DNA from: an uncultured Eubacteriales bacterium | GTDB lineage: Bacteria > Bacillota > Clostridia > Oscillospirales > Oscillospiraceae | Reading direction: 5' to 3' | DNA: 64,000 nucleotides | NCBI GenBank assembly: GCA_900549885.1 | Contig: URQA01000001.1 | Coordinates: 23,096-87,095 of the forward strand | Part shown: positions 63,470-64,000 of the stretch, one piece after another | How positions within the stretch are numbered: the stretch's first letter is position 1 | How the letters are laid out: every line of letters begins with the position of its first letter | Notes under the pieces: model-generated | Seen by the model: only the letters and a program-made list of their open reading frames with translations | Databases searched by the model: none | Told to the model about the DNA's origin: nothing | Translations under genes and position numbers: made by a program

Positions 63470-63951
63470 CTCGCCACCCCCCGCGCCTTCAGGGAGGCCA
63501 GCAGGCCGCCATGCTCGATGATGCCGTTGACGAACGCCGGGAAGGGGGCGGACTGGAAGGTCTGCCCCGTGGTCTCGTCCGAGATGACGCCGGTGGCAAA
63601 GTCCACCGACACCTGGTCCCCCGGGCTGATGCCGTCCACCGCCGCCGGGCACTCCAGGATGGGGAATCCGATGTTGATGGCGTTGCGGTAGAAGATGCGG
63701 GCAAAGCTCTTGGCGATGACGCACTTGACGCCGCAGGCCTTGAGGGCCAAGGGGGCGTGCTCCCGGGAGGATCCGCAGCCGAAGTTACTCCCTCCCACCA
63801 CGATGTCACCCACCTCTACAGTGGAAGCAAACTGGGCGTCAATATCCTCCATACAGTGGGAAGCCAGGGACTTTTCATCAGGAGCATTGAGATAACGGGC
63901 TGGAATGATAACGTCGGTGTCCACGTTGTCGCCATATTTGTAAACCTTCAT
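63466..63951 (-). CDS. leuD: 3-isopropylmalate dehydratase small subunit
   Basis: A 161-residue swivel domain of isopropylmalate isomerase. It starts [21 protein letters not shown] and has [20 protein letters not shown], the substrate-binding loop. The length matches the short bacterial LeuD (about 160 residues) that pairs with a LeuC large subunit. GGAGG precedes the ATG. Confidence 0.97.
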   Translation of the reverse strand: MKVYKYGDNVDTDVIIPARYLNAPDEKSLASHCMEDIDAQFASTVEVGDIVVGGSNFGCGSSREHAPLALKACGVKCVIAKSFARIFYRNAINIGFPILECPAAVDGISPGDQVSVDFATGVISDETTGQTFQSAPFPAFVNGIIEHGGLLASLKARGVAR

Positions 63952-63966
63952 GACCTTACACCTCCA

Positions 63967-64000
63967 TCAAAGAGTGGCCGGGTCGGTGACCTTGCCGGTG
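63967..64000 (-). CDS. leuC: 3-isopropylmalate dehydratase large subunit (3' end only)
   Basis: Only the last 10 codons (TGKVTDPATL and stop) are in the window, reading leftwards and ending 15 nt before leuD. A GKVTDP-type end is typical of LeuC, and the leuC-leuD-leuB order supports the call. The rest lies beyond the right edge. Confidence 0.75.
   Translation of the reverse strand, partial: TGKVTDPATL

Noticed and set aside
62393..63724. Extended leuB frame reaching into leuD
   Set aside because: The extra N-terminal part is out-of-frame leuD sequence; [12 protein letters not shown] at 63469 is the normal LeuB start and overlaps the leuD stop.

Overview
The window reads as a chromosomal segment of a spore-forming, fairly GC-rich Clostridia, most likely an Oscillospiraceae/Ruminococcaceae relative of the Flavonifractor or Pseudoflavonifractor type. 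The placement is inferred from the full spoIIIA operon, the cotJ, cwlD, yunB, sigH and spoIID genes, a SCIFF peptide with its radical-SAM maturase, a class A RNase P RNA and a tyrosine T-box. I see no prophage, CRISPR array, tRNA, rRNA or intact insertion sequence.

Positions 1-16,100 (+ strand): a SigE-like promoter and spoIIIAA-AH, an Asp23 gene, then a housekeeping cluster: nusB, an M22/TsaD paralog, xseA-xseB, ispA, a YuiD-like gene, dxs, tlyA, nadK, argR, recN and a GNAT gene. At 16,100-18,500 a tyrosine-specific T-box (specifier UAC) controls an EamA transporter and tyrS. At 18,550-21,460 (- strand) lie asd, dapA and dapB for lysine/diaminopimelate synthesis.

Positions 21,500-38,400 (+): spoIID, queA, a helix-hairpin-helix gene, tgt, yajC, a TIGR04086 membrane protein, scfA-scfB, spoIIM-xerD, ruvC-ruvA-(unknown)-ruvB-(unknown), glmM, sigH, a zinc-ribbon protein, purB and pfkA. 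At 38,390-43,770 the genes are mixed: a cotJA/cotJB fusion with cotJC (-), cwlD (+), a frameshifted radA (+), a short Cys-rich gene (-) antisense to the end of radA, a tyrosine recombinase with an AT-hook tail (+), and an amidase-domain gene (-). At 43,900-46,490 (+) come fba, a PPi-type phosphofructokinase and a small membrane protein.

Positions 46,494-64,000 (mostly - strand): ligA, yunB, a methionine gamma-lyase-like PLP enzyme, three tandem M42 peptidases, murD, rnpB (+, divergent from murD and sharing its -35 region), a thiolase, yebC, an SRPBCC gene, nif3, trmK, a DUF1858 gene, an aspartate aminotransferase, coaX with unusual motif residues, and leuB-leuD-(leuC partial).

Most of the content is core genome. 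The least ordinary stretch is 41,400-43,200: a broken radA reading frame, an antisense Cys-rich mini-gene, an AT-rich gap with a perfect 15-bp-arm palindrome, and a recombinase with an added DNA-binding tail. Start codons were chosen by ribosome binding site and family N-terminus. Function calls rest on recognised motifs and conserved gene order, not on database searches.
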